Assembly: GCA_950295325.1 (NCBI GenBank)
Contig: OX485805.1
Coordinates: forward strand, 40,225,501-40,289,500
Length of the DNA: 64,000 bases
Origin: Polytrichum commune
Lineage: Eukaryota; Streptophyta; Polytrichopsida; Polytrichales; Polytrichaceae
Direction: 5' to 3'
This document shows positions 47,253 through 59,819 of the stretch, piece after piece. Both the position numbers and the translations under genes were made by a program. The first letter of the stretch is position 1, and every line of letters begins with the position of its first letter. The notes under the pieces are model-generated. The model worked only from the letters and a program-made list of their open reading frames with translations. It was not told the DNA's origin and did no database searches.

Positions 47253-47707
47253 GGGCACTTCAAGCACTCTCATTGGTGGAAAAGGTGGAGCCGGCCCAAG
47301 TTTGCTTCAGACTACGCTTGAGGGTTCAACAAAATAAGTGAATGCAAGATAGTTGTAAAGTTTACATGGATTCCTACATGGCATCAAATGGATCATGTTC
47401 CATGGATTCTTGGACTATTTTCAAAAACTACCTCTTGGAGGTAGGCTTAAACTGGGAGACCATTGCACTCCAAAATCTCACAACCGTTGATTTATTATAC
47501 TTCATCATGTGGGAGAATCCCACATGAGTAGACTTCCATTGGATTGCATATGGTGAAGGGTCTGATCGTATATGACTTCACGCTACACTTGAGGGCCCGT
47601 GATCACACTACATGATTTTGGAAGTGCCTTGGGGCAAACTTTGGACACTTACTTTGGGCTCTCACAATTTCATGGTCACGGCTCTTGGCCCGTGTGCAAA
47701 GTGGCCC
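47253..47707. mobile_element. Non-autonomous DNA transposon, family C copy 2, TTA target duplication
   Basis: TTA flanks both ends (47250-47252 and 47708-47710). Left end GGGCACTTCAAGCACTCTCA; right end, reverse-complemented, GGGCCACTTTGCACACGGGC. The inverted copy lies in RAD17 intron 2 (6372-6860). TTA flanks and GGGC ends fit PIF/Harbinger. Confidence 0.75.
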
Positions 47708-48329
47708 TTATGCTAGTCTTCCAAGGTAGGTTTGGACTGGGATACCAAGGTATGCTTTGATTGATTGCTTGTCATATTAACCATGGTGTTGGTCACCGTG
47801 GCCTAAGTTGACTTCCATCCATCCATCCGTTCTAATAATGCATGTTCACTTAAAATAATAAGCATTTGCAAGATGTCCACCAATAATTCGCAATTTCTAT
47901 CCATCCTGTCAATAATGTCCATCGTGTTGTAAAAATGGGCACCTTAATGCACACGCCCTCTCCCAAGCCAAACTTCATAAGTTGGTGTAGTGAACAAGTA
48001 TATGCATTCTTCAACATAGTGTCCATTCTTCTACCCTCTTTCATTTCTCTATCTATTTATAAAGCTTTAACCAAATTAATTTTGGACACGAGTTGTAGTG
48101 GTTGAAAATGGTTGGAGTTAGGAGAGCTCCCTCGCCTTTGATAATGAGGGTTGGGAGGAAACATCAAGCAACAATAATTATTTATTTGGCGAATTGGATG
48201 AGGAGGCTACAATTTATTTTGAGGTGGTGTTGGTAGTGACTCACACTAATTTTTTTCTTCTCAATGTTAATGAATTGGAGGAGGGGGGCCAACCGTTTGT
48301 GAACCTTGTTGTTGGTGTCCATGATAGGT

Positions 48330-49130
48330 AGGTAAGCATGTGTGCAAGTCCTCTTATGTTTAAGAATCTTACTAAATTTATTATAGACAATTTTGATGAC
48401 CTTTGCGTGGATGCGTGTGTCCAATAATTGTTGTGAATGCTAAGACAAGAGGTGCAAAGGGTGCTCTTGTTGGACATCCATATAAACTTAACCTTGTGCA
48501 ACGATTATTGATTTTCTCATGTTTATGAAACACGACAACACTTCTATGTTTGAGGCATTTGAGTGGAATTTGTCTAACTATGTTGTAAATGATGATGCAT
48601 GTGTTTCCTTGTTTCTTGCATTTATTATAGCCTAGCCCATGAAATAGAATGGCTAGATGCCACTGAAAGAGAGCATTTGGGACATATGATATTGGGGCTA
48701 GAAAGGGTCATTGGCAATGTGCATGGTACCTTGGTAGAAATTAGAAGGCTGTACAAATACCCCAACCACAGTAGGTGGTTTAACGGTAGAAAAATGATAT
48801 ATAGCATCGATAACACGATTATCGTTGACAACCACAACCTTTTTTATTTGTGTTGACCTTGGTTACCCTGGGTCATTCCATGATGTTACTCGCTTTTGAC
48901 AAATTGAGCTTCACCCCAATTGGAGGGAGTACTTCACGCACACCAATGAATACTTTGAGATGGTACTTGGTGATGCTAGATATGTTGTAGCCGACATATG
49001 TATTTTGTGTCGCATGGGTAGAATCGAAGTGCCACCTGGTGCAAATTTGTATACAATTGATGCTTTAAATACAATGCATGCAAGTTTCAAGGATAGAGTT
49101 GAGAATAAAAGGTTTAAAAAGAAAGTTTAA
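48330..49130 (+). pseudogene. Decayed PIF/Harbinger transposase
   Basis: Plus-strand pieces in order: FDDLCVDAC and VNARTRGAKGALVGHPYKLN before about 48500; GLERVIGNVHGTLVEIRRLY and WFNGRKMIYSIDNTIIVDNH (48599-48856); after a one-base frameshift, DLGYPGSFHDVTRF; then after a stop NWREYFTHTNEYFEMVLGDA, GRIEVPPGANLYTID and MHASFKDRVENKR. This is the HARBI1-type DDE order (G-x-x-D-G-T, a D-x-x-x-P-G-S-x-H-D block, GDAGY, R-x-x-V-E-x). The first Asp appears as His in GNVHGT. Several stops and shifts make it inactive. It could once have mobilised the TWA-flanked elements in this window, but no end-sequence link was found. Confidence 0.72.
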
Positions 49131-49339
49131 GTGGTTAGTGAAATGCATTGACTTTACAAGACCCAAGTATAGTCAGTTCTTCTGGGCGGGGTGCTTGCTA
49201 ACAAAATTCCTTTAGATGTAGACTAGATTACATTATGGAGATCTAAGGTGAGGAAAATGACAATGTTGACATGCGCTAGTATGGTGACTTCTAAAGCTAC
49301 CACTTTGAGCCAATTTTGAGTTTAGTCGTACTATGCCAT

Positions 49340-49520
49340 GTGGATAGCCCAATCACATATGTAAGCATTCTTATGATGAAAGCTTCCACATGTGTGAGTA
49401 TTGTCACATGTGACTCACTTATGGCCAAATATTCAATTGTATGAGCATTCTCATGTGTGAGTACTCCCAAATGTGAGCATTTTTATGTGTGGATATTTAC
49501 AAATGCATTAGTTTGTGTAT
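49340..49520. repeat. Degenerate repeats of an ATGTGTGAGTATTCTC-like word
   Basis: Words such as CACATGTGTGAGTATTGTC and CTCATGTGTGAGTACTCCC recur irregularly. No clear period. Confidence 0.5.
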
Positions 49521-49809
49521 GACAAACCACATACACTAATTGTAAAGCCTATACTTAGCCTACACTTTTGTGAGTATTGACACAAAATGATCACAAGACT
49601 TGCTCATGGTTCACAAAGAAACAACAACCTTTCCACACATATGAGAGCATCTACATAATCCCAACAACATGCACTTCAAACGCAAAGTGTCCAAAGATCA
49701 AAAGCATACCTCAATTAGCCCTCAAACTATCCAAAACTTAACTCATCACACCAAAGAGCAATAGTGAGGAATGCGTTCAAAGTTGTTCTCCAATTCATAC
49801 AAAACCAAA

Positions 49810-50042
49810 CTCACAATAACAATTTGGCACATCTCATCTTGAATTCTATTTCACTAATAATCCCAAGTTCCTTAGCTTTCTCTAGATTGCGCATCCTTTG
49901 AGCAACAATCTTCTCATTCACAAAGAAGGTCTTGGCTTTCTCGGATTCCTCCTTCACCTTGAATGCCCCCCGCCTTGGATCGATGCCGTATTTGCAATAG
50001 TTGTATATGTTTGGACATGGATTACTTTTTATTACTTAAACT
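49810..50042 (-). pseudogene. Unidentified coding-like fragment, about 73 codons
   Basis: A minus-strand frame without ATG start is open from about 50042 to a TGA at 49810-49812. Its Lys/Glu-rich text reads like a real protein: NPCPNIYNYCKYGID, then FKVKEESEKAKTFFVNEK, QRMRNLEKAKELGI, and EIEFKMRC. I do not recognise a family. No neighbouring frame continues it clearly. It may be a transposon-borne piece or a captured exon. Confidence 0.3.
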
Positions 50043-50044
50043 AA

Positions 50045-51150
50045 TGAAGCAGGGCGAGAGGGGGTTCACATACTTTGTTCCAATATTGATGCTTTGAGGC
50101 TACATCAGTGGATCTAGGAGTGAATATCCCTTTAGATTCCAAGAAATTTTTGTTTCAAGGGCCTTTAAAGGACATTGAGGAAATCTTCACAAGACAAGGG
50201 AAAATCTTAATCTCCACAACAAACATACAACAACATGAGAAGCTATCAAACCGCAATACCATTTGAAAGATTAATAGGGCTATCGAAAAGATACTCACTC
50301 TATAAACCCATCGAGAACCACACCCTCTTCCCACCTATACATAACTTTGTCACGAAGTTTTCCTCCTCATTAATTGATACATCAAACCACTTCCAAGACA
50401 CGAATCACCCACCACCCCCTCATCCAAAAGCATCACACACTTCCATCATCATTTCTAGGCAAAACTCATACAAACCTTCCAAATCACACATTCATATTTC
50501 TCTAGTCTATAGCGAGCATTTACACACAAACACACATTCGATTGCACAATAGAAGAGGCCCGTATAAGATTCCTTAGGTCCCATATCAAGCACACCAAGC
50601 AAGGAACTGCAAGATGTGAACAAATTTTGGACATGCCTCAATCCTGCACCAAATTGCATAGTTCTTCAATCTTTGGAGAGATGAAAGCTTCCTTGATGCC
50701 CTCCATGCCTTCCTCTTTTATGTTTTGTCAATCTTCTCTTCTACTGCATCATTTTGTCTTCTCATTCAAGTGCCCTTAGGGTGGATGCGGAACCAAGAGA
50801 AGAGGAGCCAACAAGAGAAAGGGAGGGTTTTGGCCAATGGATGAACTCATCCATCATCCATGACAATATTTGTTCACTTATTCACAAAAAGTGTCATCGA
50901 GAAGTTACCATAGTGAAAAAAAATACCATATGACACTACCTAACATATTTAGTGTACTTCACCCTTGTAATAAAATTTAGCAAGTACTAGTAGAGAGCTA
51001 TGCCAAAAAGAATTGCAATTTTTTTGGGCATAGTTTTCTATTAGTGAAGGAGCACTTTGTGAACACTTTTCCATGCTTGGGCACACCTTTGGATTGTAGT
51101 GTTAAAGTGGTTGCCTCCTCAGCTTTCTCCTTGAACCTTGACCTTGAAGC
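50045..51150. other. No gene recognised
   Basis: C- and A-rich on the plus strand, with a family D-type piece around 50885-50955 (shared with 11220-11300). A 105-codon plus frame at 50235-50552 reflects base bias only. Confidence 0.35.
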
Positions 51151-51153
51151 TTG

Positions 51154-51376
51154 CTACACTAAATATTGTATTAAGTGTCACATACTATGTGAAGTTACGC
51201 AATAATATAATTATTTACTGTGTATCTCACTTTTTGCCAACAAAGGTTGATTCAATTGTTTGGACATTATAGAACATTAACATCTTTACTTGGTAAAAAA
51301 TTACATAGCAGCAAGAAGATTTAACATTGTGTAACTCCAACTAGTAAGTGATACTAAATACAATATGTAGTATAAT
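51154..51376 (+). mobile_element. Family D MITE, most complete copy
   Basis: Left CTACACTAAATATTGTATTA and right, reverse-complemented, ACTACATATTGTATTTAGTA open inverted repeats of about 50 bases that run through GGAGTTAC(G/A)CAAT. The centre is TTTGGACATTATAGAACATTAACATC. The length is about 220 bp, and there are at least five other copies or parts in the window. Confidence 0.75.
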
Positions 51377-51895
51377 GATGCCACATGAGCATGTGTGACC
51401 ACCCCAAGAATGGTTAACCATGTGGAGTAGGGGATTTGATGGTGTAAGGAGTGGTTAACATCTATTATACCTTTTTTATAGTGATAGAACCAAAGAAAGT
51501 AAACCACTATCTTTGCCACAACCATCCCTAGTGTAAATGACCTTTCCATGGTGTCCATGTAAAGGGGGAATATTTGATGACAACATGCAAGAAAGGTGTG
51601 AAGAAGCGCGTGAAAACTGAACATGCATGATTCCATACACGTACTTACACCAAGCAAGATTCAAAGAGTCATCATACATTACTTTCTTTGGTTCTATCAC
51701 TATAAAAAACCACAATGATGTACCCCTATGATGTACAATAGGGGTGATTGTGGTTTACTTTCTTTGGTTTTATTTTCATGGAGAAAACATTATAAATCCC
51801 AACCACAACCCACAACCCACAACCACACTCTACCCCATCAACTCCACTAACCACCCTTAGGGTCGTCGTTCATGCTCATACCACACCATTAGAGA
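51377..51895. repeat. Inverted pair of repeat F
   Basis: The left arm (51377-51545, minus orientation) and right arm (51700-51895, plus orientation) both match 26865-27040: GGTTTACTTTCTTTGGTT, CCCCATCAA and TTCATGCTCAT. A second short inverted pair, ATAGAACCAAAGAAAGTA / TACTTTCTTTGGTTCTAT, lies between the arms (51484-51501 and 51680-51700). Confidence 0.65.
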
Positions 51896-52320
51896 GCTGC
51901 AAAACCAAAGTCTCCAAGAAAATAAACCCCCCACCAACCACTACAAACTGAGGCCGACAATGATGATAGTTATTTTGATTTCTTCTTGAGTCCAAAAACT
52001 AAACCAAAGATAGGTTGCGATTTTGAAGACCGACCCCACCATCAACCACAATGACCATGACTAGCACAAGCCAAGGGTGAATGAAAAAAAATTTAATTTG
52101 TGTGGTTGATTATTGTGGTTAACCACAACCACAACACCACCACCTTTGTAGTTTAAGCACCAATGCAGAAGCGGTGTGACTAAAATGGCTTCGTATAAAA
52201 TGCACTTAAAAAATAGGAGCTGAAGCTTGTCAATGTCCAGATCAAGAAAAATTCTGCATCTCTACATATTCAAAATTGGGAAAAAAAAGCTCCAAAATAT
52301 AAAAAATTTGTGGGTGGGAT

Positions 52321-55300
52321 TCAGTCGGAGGATGTGGACTGCCAGGTGCCATTGTCGAGCACTCTTTGTAGCGCCTCGCGCACCTGATCACAGCTCAAAT
52401 TCTGGTCCAGGGGCATCTAAAATCACCACCACGAAGCAACGGAGTCAGTGTAAGATCTTCAAGTTATGAAACGATCAAGCACTATCGAGTTGCAAAGGTA
52501 ACCAGAGAGAACAACCACACCGAGTCACCTCCCCAAGGTGATCAAATAAAACTAGCAAACAGAATCATTAGAACTTGCCAATGTTCAGTGTACATTTGAA
52601 GCCATTACTAATGTCGCTGTGTTCAAAATCAAAACATCACGTCCTAATTCACTGCAACAATCTCAACCTCAAGATATGGCATTTTCTACAGTGTCAAACG
52701 GATCTATTGTTTGCTTTGGTATGCAGCGAAGCCCTGAAAAGTTTGGCATGATTTTGATGCCAGAGAAGTATTCTGAGACTCCGATTGATATTTGTCGACA
52801 TACATGACGAAGCTCACAAGAATTGGGGAACCAGGCGATTCGATGGTTACCTCTCATCCATCTTTGTTGAAAACATGGCTGCTAGAGGTTTGTGATGATT
52901 TGTGATCGATTGATCTCAAAATTCATTATGTGCCTCTTGACTAATTTGGGGTCTTACTCCAGTGTCCAATGAAACTAAATGAAATTATCTCTGGACTACA
53001 TTCTATTTCAAAGTGAATTTTGACTGTTGAATGGATGAGAGGTATGCTTATATGCGTTAACTCCTACCATTCATTGAGTTGTATATGTTGAGCTTTACGA
53101 GTCAATTCTTGTGTTATGAGGATATTGGTGGCTTGGTTTGTGAGAAGTCTAAAGACTAACCGAATTTGTAAAATTTGGGTCTAGGGTGAAAGAGGAGAGA
53201 GAGAGATGACACCAACCACTTGTGTTGGCATGAATGAGGGATACTTCACCTTGATCTTAGCCAAGAGCTCATATGTGAACTTGACGTGGGTTTACATAGC
53301 AAGGTTATGAGACAACTGCTATTGTCTCCTATCGGAGGTGGTCCCTTTTGGTATCTAGGTAACTAGTACATGACAACTACATATAGCATCCACATGGGTC
53401 GGCGTCGTTAAAACTTGGTTTGAAGTTGCTAAAATATGGTTCAAGAAGCACTCTTTCGAAGCTTTTTTTTTGTATCATTAGCATATATGCAAGACTATAT
53501 GAACTTTCTTAGACTTTATCCAGATTCAACAGAAACAGCTGAAAATTTGCCTTTCATAAAAGTGAAAACAGACAATAGAAACTAATATACCTATCAAAGC
53601 ATTAAAGTGTCATGAGAGAGAGTAAGAGAGTGAGAGAGTGAGAGAGAGAATCGTCTCACCGCGACTGACATGGTGGCATTCAATCGTCCGTGCTCGCTAC
53701 TACACTCCATTTTGAGGAGGTGGAGGTTCAAATTCTTCAAAACTTTCAATAAGTGGATGAGGACTTGGGCAGAGCTGTAAGTCTCCACGTCCAAATTCAC
53801 GTTGAATGCATCGCCACCACACGCGAGCTCCACAAGCACGAAATCGGGAGCCGGATGCTGCTGCGTGGAGCTACTCGGTGTATCAGCAGCTGCAACAATC
53901 TGAGCAGGTACAGGTAAAATTTGGGTGGACCTCCCGCCTTCAAGTCCTCCTCCTGCTTCAACTACTTCCTCCTGCTCCTCTGAGCGCGATAAGAGTAGAT
54001 TATCAGACTTCAATTTCGCACTCGTTTTGTTGGGGAATGGCTTTTGCAATGGCAGGGATCTCATGCCGACAGCAGAACTGAGCTCACGGATGTATTCGAT
54101 CGTGCTCGTAAGCACCGACACTTTGTCCTTCTGCATGCCAATGCACTTGTAGATTGTTAGCGATTCTCACCACGACGACTAAGGTAGACGTGTCTAATTC
54201 GGTTATTTATCTGTATTGGACGCCTATATTTGAGTGGCATGTGGTTAGGTGTGATTTCAAGTAAAGACATGTGTTCAAAAGAGATTGGACCATGTGCTCT
54301 AACATATGTTGACCATCGATAGTCGACGTAATTGAGAGGATTTATGTGAACATTTAATGATCATTCTAATCTTCTCTTTTAATAACAAATAAGATGTTCA
54401 TATGAACTTTGAAAGTTATGAGGAAAGTGGATTTGCTAACCGTCTCGTACTAATTTTCGCATGTTTGATATTCTAGGAGAAGTGGGCTAGTCAAAAAGAG
54501 CAACCATTTAATGACCCATCTAATTTTTTGGAGAAATATTGTCTGCAGCTGCAATCGCCTCTTGCGACTCAAAAATTGTCACAACTGTGTTAATGTTGTT
54601 GGTAGTCCCTTCCAATGAACAAATGTCTCATTGCGGCCGAGATCTAGGCAACTCGTCTTGCGGTGGTGAAAGTTGTCATGCGTCACGGCAAAGTCCCGAA
54701 ATCTACAAATATCATAGATTGGGAACGGATTTCACCAAAGGGAGATGAGGTGCCCAAGTCTCATTGGCTAGGCATCATGATCACGTCATGGAAGAGTGGT
54801 GGGTAGAAGGCAAAATTGGTTCTCTTCACTAATAAAATCTCAAACAAATTGCGCATGTGGCAAAAATGCTTGACACCAATGACACTAGGGGGACTCATAG
54901 ATGTCAGTACTTTGTCACATACTCACAGTGGGTAGTAACATTCTAGTGTGGTGTTGGTGGCATTCCTAAATTAATTACGCCACCCCCAAGTTCTCACACG
55001 CCTCTCTTCTAAGTTGTTTACGACCCACAACCGTTGATTCATTCACTTATTAGCCGTTAGAATGTGTGGGATTTTGATTAGGCCCACATTGAGATCTACA
55101 ATGTGGTGGTAGCCGTGACATAAATATTGGATGCCTATTACAACTGATGGCAGACCGACACTTCTATATTACCGGATGATTATGTGCGTCCAACATACCG
55201 AGTTGCGGTATTGGTGATGTAAGTAATAGTGTCAACTACATAGCCGACTGGTAAGATAACGCATGTCCAATATATCAACTATATTGGTTTTTAGGCTATG

Positions 55301-58300
55301 ACCAGGTCATCAATTATAGGTGAGAATGCCACTCCTCATATCCAATTGGGAATAGACACGTCGGCATAGTTGTTTTTGGCATGACTACTACATCATCCAT
55401 ATAACTTGAATGGAATACGTTATGTGCACCTATTATGAACACTGTAACCAGACCAGACACAATCTATGATTCCTTAGATTCTAGACGACATCGGATGAGA
55501 ACAGATCCTAGATTTTGTCCACTTAGGTGCACATACCTTACTAGGTCTCAACAATCATAAGGAACGACGGGCAATGGAGAAGAGCTCACATACCTTTTTG
55601 ATGGTGGGCACCAAGGACATCAAGGTCTGCATCTTCCCATTAAACTCTGACCTCCGAATCCGCTCCTTCATCTTATGGTTGACGGCTTGCGCCACTGCAT
55701 CTGGGCTTCGCTCTAATTCCCCATTCTCCTCCTTATCACCACCACCACCACCACCATGCTCCGCTTCTAATAATTTCAATCGTAATTTTGGCCACTCTAG
55801 TGCCGGCACAATCTTCTCAATCCATCGCTGCAACATAAATGGGCGCTGACGCTTGCTCGGTTGGCTCAATTTGCCAGAAAAACTATATTTTCTCACTTGG
55901 AACGGCGATCTTGGAAAATGCCGAAATGGACCTGGAGTTTGCCCTAGGTGGGGAGACTCTGTATTCAACAAGCATGGACATCAGTACAACAAATATTTGG
56001 CAAATTAGTATAAGCTCAGAATGAAGAATCATTTGGATTGAATGAAAGGAATTCTCGAATTTGAAAAACTAGATATAACAAGATATAAACGATGCATAAT
56101 GTAATTCTATGAAGCGCATAAGATTCCTCCATTATATCCCACAACCCAACATGTACAACAAAATTCTGTAAACCTCATTAAACAACAGTTATTTATACCC
56201 TATGACTTGGCATGCACGACAAATTTTCTTATCATTCAATACTCGCGATATATACGGACGTAAACCATGTCAAAAGAAAATGCCATTGAACTTACAAAAG
56301 AAAGTTTTAATTATAAGGAATAAATAACCTGAGTTGTCACCCCAGGGAACCTGCGTGCTCTCATAATAATTCCTATGTGCTCCCGGCGACGCATTAAAAT
56401 ACTCCGACGGGATGTGTTGCGGGAAAGGGGGATCCAGGACTTCGTTGGGCAGTTGCAAAGCCGAAGTCAGGTTCTCAGTGTTAAAGTTTTCGAGAGCAGC
56501 AGCCCAACATGAATTAATTCCGGGCATAAATTTGTCATCAGGATTCATCACGATGGAATTGTTAGGTTGCACTGCTAATAAATCTTCCTGGTGTGGGAAG
56601 CTCGTTAACCCAAAGTCATTGAGACTCATGTCGAGATCACCCTCCTCTTCCCCTAGACTCCCCACCTTGCCTGTTGAATCCCGTTGGTGAGCGGCATGAA
56701 ACGGACTCCGAATTCCGGTGGCTGACCAGGGGAAGTAAGGCTCCTCCCCTCGCAAGAATTTCCCGATGCCTAAATTCACCTCAGCGGCAGTCTCAGGTTC
56801 TTCTGCATTGTTGGAGTTCATCATCGCAAACAGCTCCTCGCCTTCAAAACTAGTTCCAAATAAACCCCCTGCAGAAGAATTCCGGGAAAGGGATCTTAGT
56901 TCGCCGTTAGTACGGCCACCTTGAAAATTTGACCTCAAAACATGGGAGAAAGGAAGGCCAGGGCACATAGAATGCCTGTTGGCTGGAGGTGTGGTGGCAA
57001 CAAGCAACGGTCACACAGGGAGTGCATGTTAGTGAGCAACAACTACAAAATATCCAGAAACTTAACTCGAGTGTCGGAGCCATATCCAGAAAGTCAGGGA
57101 TGGCAGCACCAATCAATCAAGTCAGCCACCGACATTGAAATTTGAAGTCTGTAACGTACCTCGACCCATCGGCAGTTACGAGCTCATGAGAAGGGCGATA
57201 GGGCCACACTTTATTTCTCTCAACTCGGAAAAATATCGTCGACTGGAACCTGCACTCGAAACAACACAAAAATTCATCAAACCAAGTAGTCATGCGACAG
57301 ATCAATGAAGTAGGTCACATCAAACGAGGAGAGAATAATTAGTGTGTGGATCTTGGTATGTGGTTTACTCTTCTTAAATGGACACCTCTATTTGATGGCA
57401 TGGCTTGTAGTTAAGAATGAAAACCTGTAAAAACAAAACACACACATGTCACAATGAGATTGGACTCATTCTAGGTTCAATTGTTATTAATGTCATCACA
57501 GTGGAGGGGGCTCGTATGGTGATTGCTCAAAGGAAAAAAATTATTGCTTTGGACTAGATGCATAGCTGTTCAGATTATAATGAAACTTGAAATGACAATC
57601 TTCGTGATTCGTCGCAATTGCTAACCGATTGAGACAAATCCCAGGCCGATTCAACGGTTAGGAATGTCAGTGGAGTTGTAGGTGCCCATAATTGGGCCAC
57701 CTTAGAGGTGCAACTTCACCACGACACAATTCTATCACCACTGTTTAGAACCATCATTAGGTTTCCTGAGAAATATTGTTCTCACCACTCAGGCGCGCAA
57801 ATAAGAGCTCGACTTTCTTTTTGTCAGAAGTTACAATCAATGATTCGACAAGCGCAGGCACCACAAAAATTCAGGGCTAAAAGTGGCGGCCATAGGTCAC
57901 CCACACCCACCCAATGTGAAAGAACAAATGATCATGTCATGAACTGGGTCTGACATGGATCCAAGAAACCCAGAAGTCCAAATTTTGGCCCCCGTCGAGA
58001 TTCATAATCTACACAACCCAATTATGCTACTGGGAATTTGCAGACAGGAAGATGCGATCACCTACCATCCGAGAACCTGAAATTAGTCAAATTGAGCACT
58101 TAAAGCAACGACACTACTTCCAACCATCATTTTCAAAGTTCACAACCTACAACTCTACCACAGCCTCAAGCAAAAGATCAAATTGGCCACTTCTTGTTTA
58201 TTCTGAAGAATATCAACAACTACATAGGTATCAGAATTTCTATAATCACCCAGAAAAATCACCCAGACTGGAACAACAGCATCAGAAATTCTTGATACAC

Positions 58301-59740
58301 TCTTTTACTCAGACTCTATCAAAGATGAGCCAAAATATTTTCCAAACCCCAATTTTTCAAGCTCTCAACAATTTCTAACTCTCTCAAGACTAACTCTTTT
58401 CCCGAGAATTTGCAGACAGGAATTTAGTTGACCCACCATGATTCCAAAATTCAGGTATACTGGAGGTATGATTTTTAACCACCTAGGTTTAATTCACCAG
58501 TACTACTTGAAGCAGCAACACTAGTTTCAAACTTTCATCTTCCAAATTCTCAACCTACAACCCTACAACAACCTGAAGAAATAATCAAATTGGCTGCTTC
58601 ATGTTTTCCTGGAGAAGAACAGCTTGGTATCACAGGATCCAGAACTGCTTAAGAATTGAAACAACAGCAGAATTCTTGTCACACTCTATAACTCAGACTT
58701 GATTAAAAGAAGTTGAGCAAGAAATTTTGATCCCAAGACTCATCTTTCAAACAGTCAATTTATTACTCCTAATCCCACGACCCATCACCAGTAGATGGAA
58801 ACAGGGTCATGATCAAAAGACAAATTTTTACTTGAGAATTTGTAGACAGGAATCAGTTCACTTACCCTCATCCGAGAAACCGAAATGTAGAAAATATACT
58901 GGAGGCACTGAATTTTGATCACCTAGATTTATCTCACTCAAAGTGAATCGAAGTAGCAACACTTAGCTCACAGCACCTGAAGCACCAATACTTCCAGACT
59001 GCTTTCTTCCGAATTCTTGTCACACTCTATTCCCCAGACTCAACCGCAAGAAGGCGAGCCAGAAATTTTAATGCCAAAACTCATCCTTCAAACTGTCAAC
59101 TTGTACCTCTTGTTCCACAACCCAACAGCGGTAGGTAGTAACAGCTTCATGATCAAAAGACCCAAGAAAATTCCCTAAAAATTTGTAGACAGGAAATCAG
59201 TCCACCCACTGTCTGAAATTCAGGCATATATACTGGAGGCACTGATTTTAGATCATGTAGATTTAATTCACCTGAAGCCAATTGAAGTAGCAATGGATAT
59301 AGTTGCACTCGGAGCTCCACCAACACTTCCAAACTTTATCCTCCAAATTCTTGTCATACTCTATCACTTGGACTCGATCGAAGTGGAGCCAGAAACTTCG
59401 TTTCCAGGCCTCATCTTGGAATTTCTAACTGTCGAGTTATAAGTCTTCCGGCAGTTAGAACCCACCCTGAGAAGTTTACATGAGCATCCCGAAACGAGAC
59501 AAACGGATGTAAAGATTTCGTAGGCCACTCGTTTTATCGGACATGGAGTCGGGGTCACGACTCAGCACGAAAAGGGCACACTTTGGGCTTACTTTCGACG
59601 CGCCTGCTTCTGGCCCTAAACTTCTCATAGGAAGAAAAACCTGTGCAAACTTGCCGCTAATGCAATACCAATCTTTCGTTTGAAAGATTTTGAAATGTTT
59701 TTTGCTAGTATGCACAACTTACATACTTACTTTCAGCCAT
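52321..59740 (-). CDS. bHLH transcription factor with ACT-like C-terminal region
   Basis: Six coding exons on the minus strand, all GT-AG and in phase: 59740-59727, 57249-57160, 56975-56329, 55958-55594, 54130-53660 and 52416-52321; 1683 nt, 560 aa. The DNA-binding region closes exon 4: NHKMKERIRRSEFNGK (344-359) has the H-E-R pattern for E-box/G-box binding (H345, E349, R353), and helix 1 ends SLVPTIKK. Helix 2 opens exon 5 (KDKVSVLTSTIEYIRELSSA). Residues 469 to about 552 (FVLVELACGGDAFNVN .. LLKVLKNLNLHLLKMECSSE .. SCDQVREALQRVL) look like the ACT-like dimer domain of plant bHLH proteins. The last exon gives MPLDQNLSCDQ..TSSD and a TGA. The N-terminal half (1-300) is unlike anything I know. 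Exons 1 and 2 are the least certain. The subgroup is undetermined. Confidence 0.82.
53612..53650. repeat. (GA)n microsatellite beside the bHLH exon 5 donor
   Basis: GAGAGAGAG, AGAGAGTGAGAGAGTG and GAGAGAGAGA runs begin about 10 bases into intron 5; on the transcript they form a CU-rich tract. Confidence 0.85.
54183..54500 (+). repeat. Dispersed repeat B, copy 3 (bHLH intron 4)
   Basis: Colinear with 5043-5370, including GTCTCGTACTAATT and TATTCTAGGAGAAGTGG. It lies antisense to the bHLH gene, ending about 50 bases from the exon 5 acceptor. Confidence 0.75.
57260..58025. other. Part of bHLH intron 1, no other feature
   Basis: Includes a short repeat-B-like piece (TATGTGGTTTACTC..TAAATGGACACCTCTATTTG) near 57358-57400. 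Nothing else is supported. Confidence 0.35.
58030..59400. repeat. Four tandem copies of a 330-440-bp unit in bHLH intron 1
   Basis: The anchor AATTTG(C/T)AGACAGGAA occurs with its AGACAGGAA at about 58042, 58414, 58854 and 59187 (spacing 372, 440 and 333). Each unit continues with ACTGGAGG(C/T)A, TGATTTT.ATCACCTAG.TTTAATTCACC, GAAGTAGCAA, CTTCCAAATTCT.., CAACCCTAC/CACAACCCA and TTCTTGTCACACTCTAT..CAGACTC. The copies differ by many substitutions. Confidence 0.82.
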
Positions 59741-59771
59741 CTTCAGCTGCTGCTGCTGCTGCGGCGAGAAG

Positions 59772-59819
59772 TCATAATAATGTCTGAGCCTCGCGCTTCC
59801 GCTTCTTCTTCTTCATCAT
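59772..59819 (-). promoter_or_regulatory. Short basic upstream ORF in the bHLH 5' UTR
   Basis: ATGATGAAG..TGA encodes MMKKKKRKREAQTLL, 15 residues, ending 31 bases before the main ATG at 59740. A (CAG)n run (about 59745-59762) separates the two. Such uORFs often damp translation of plant transcription factors. Confidence 0.5.
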
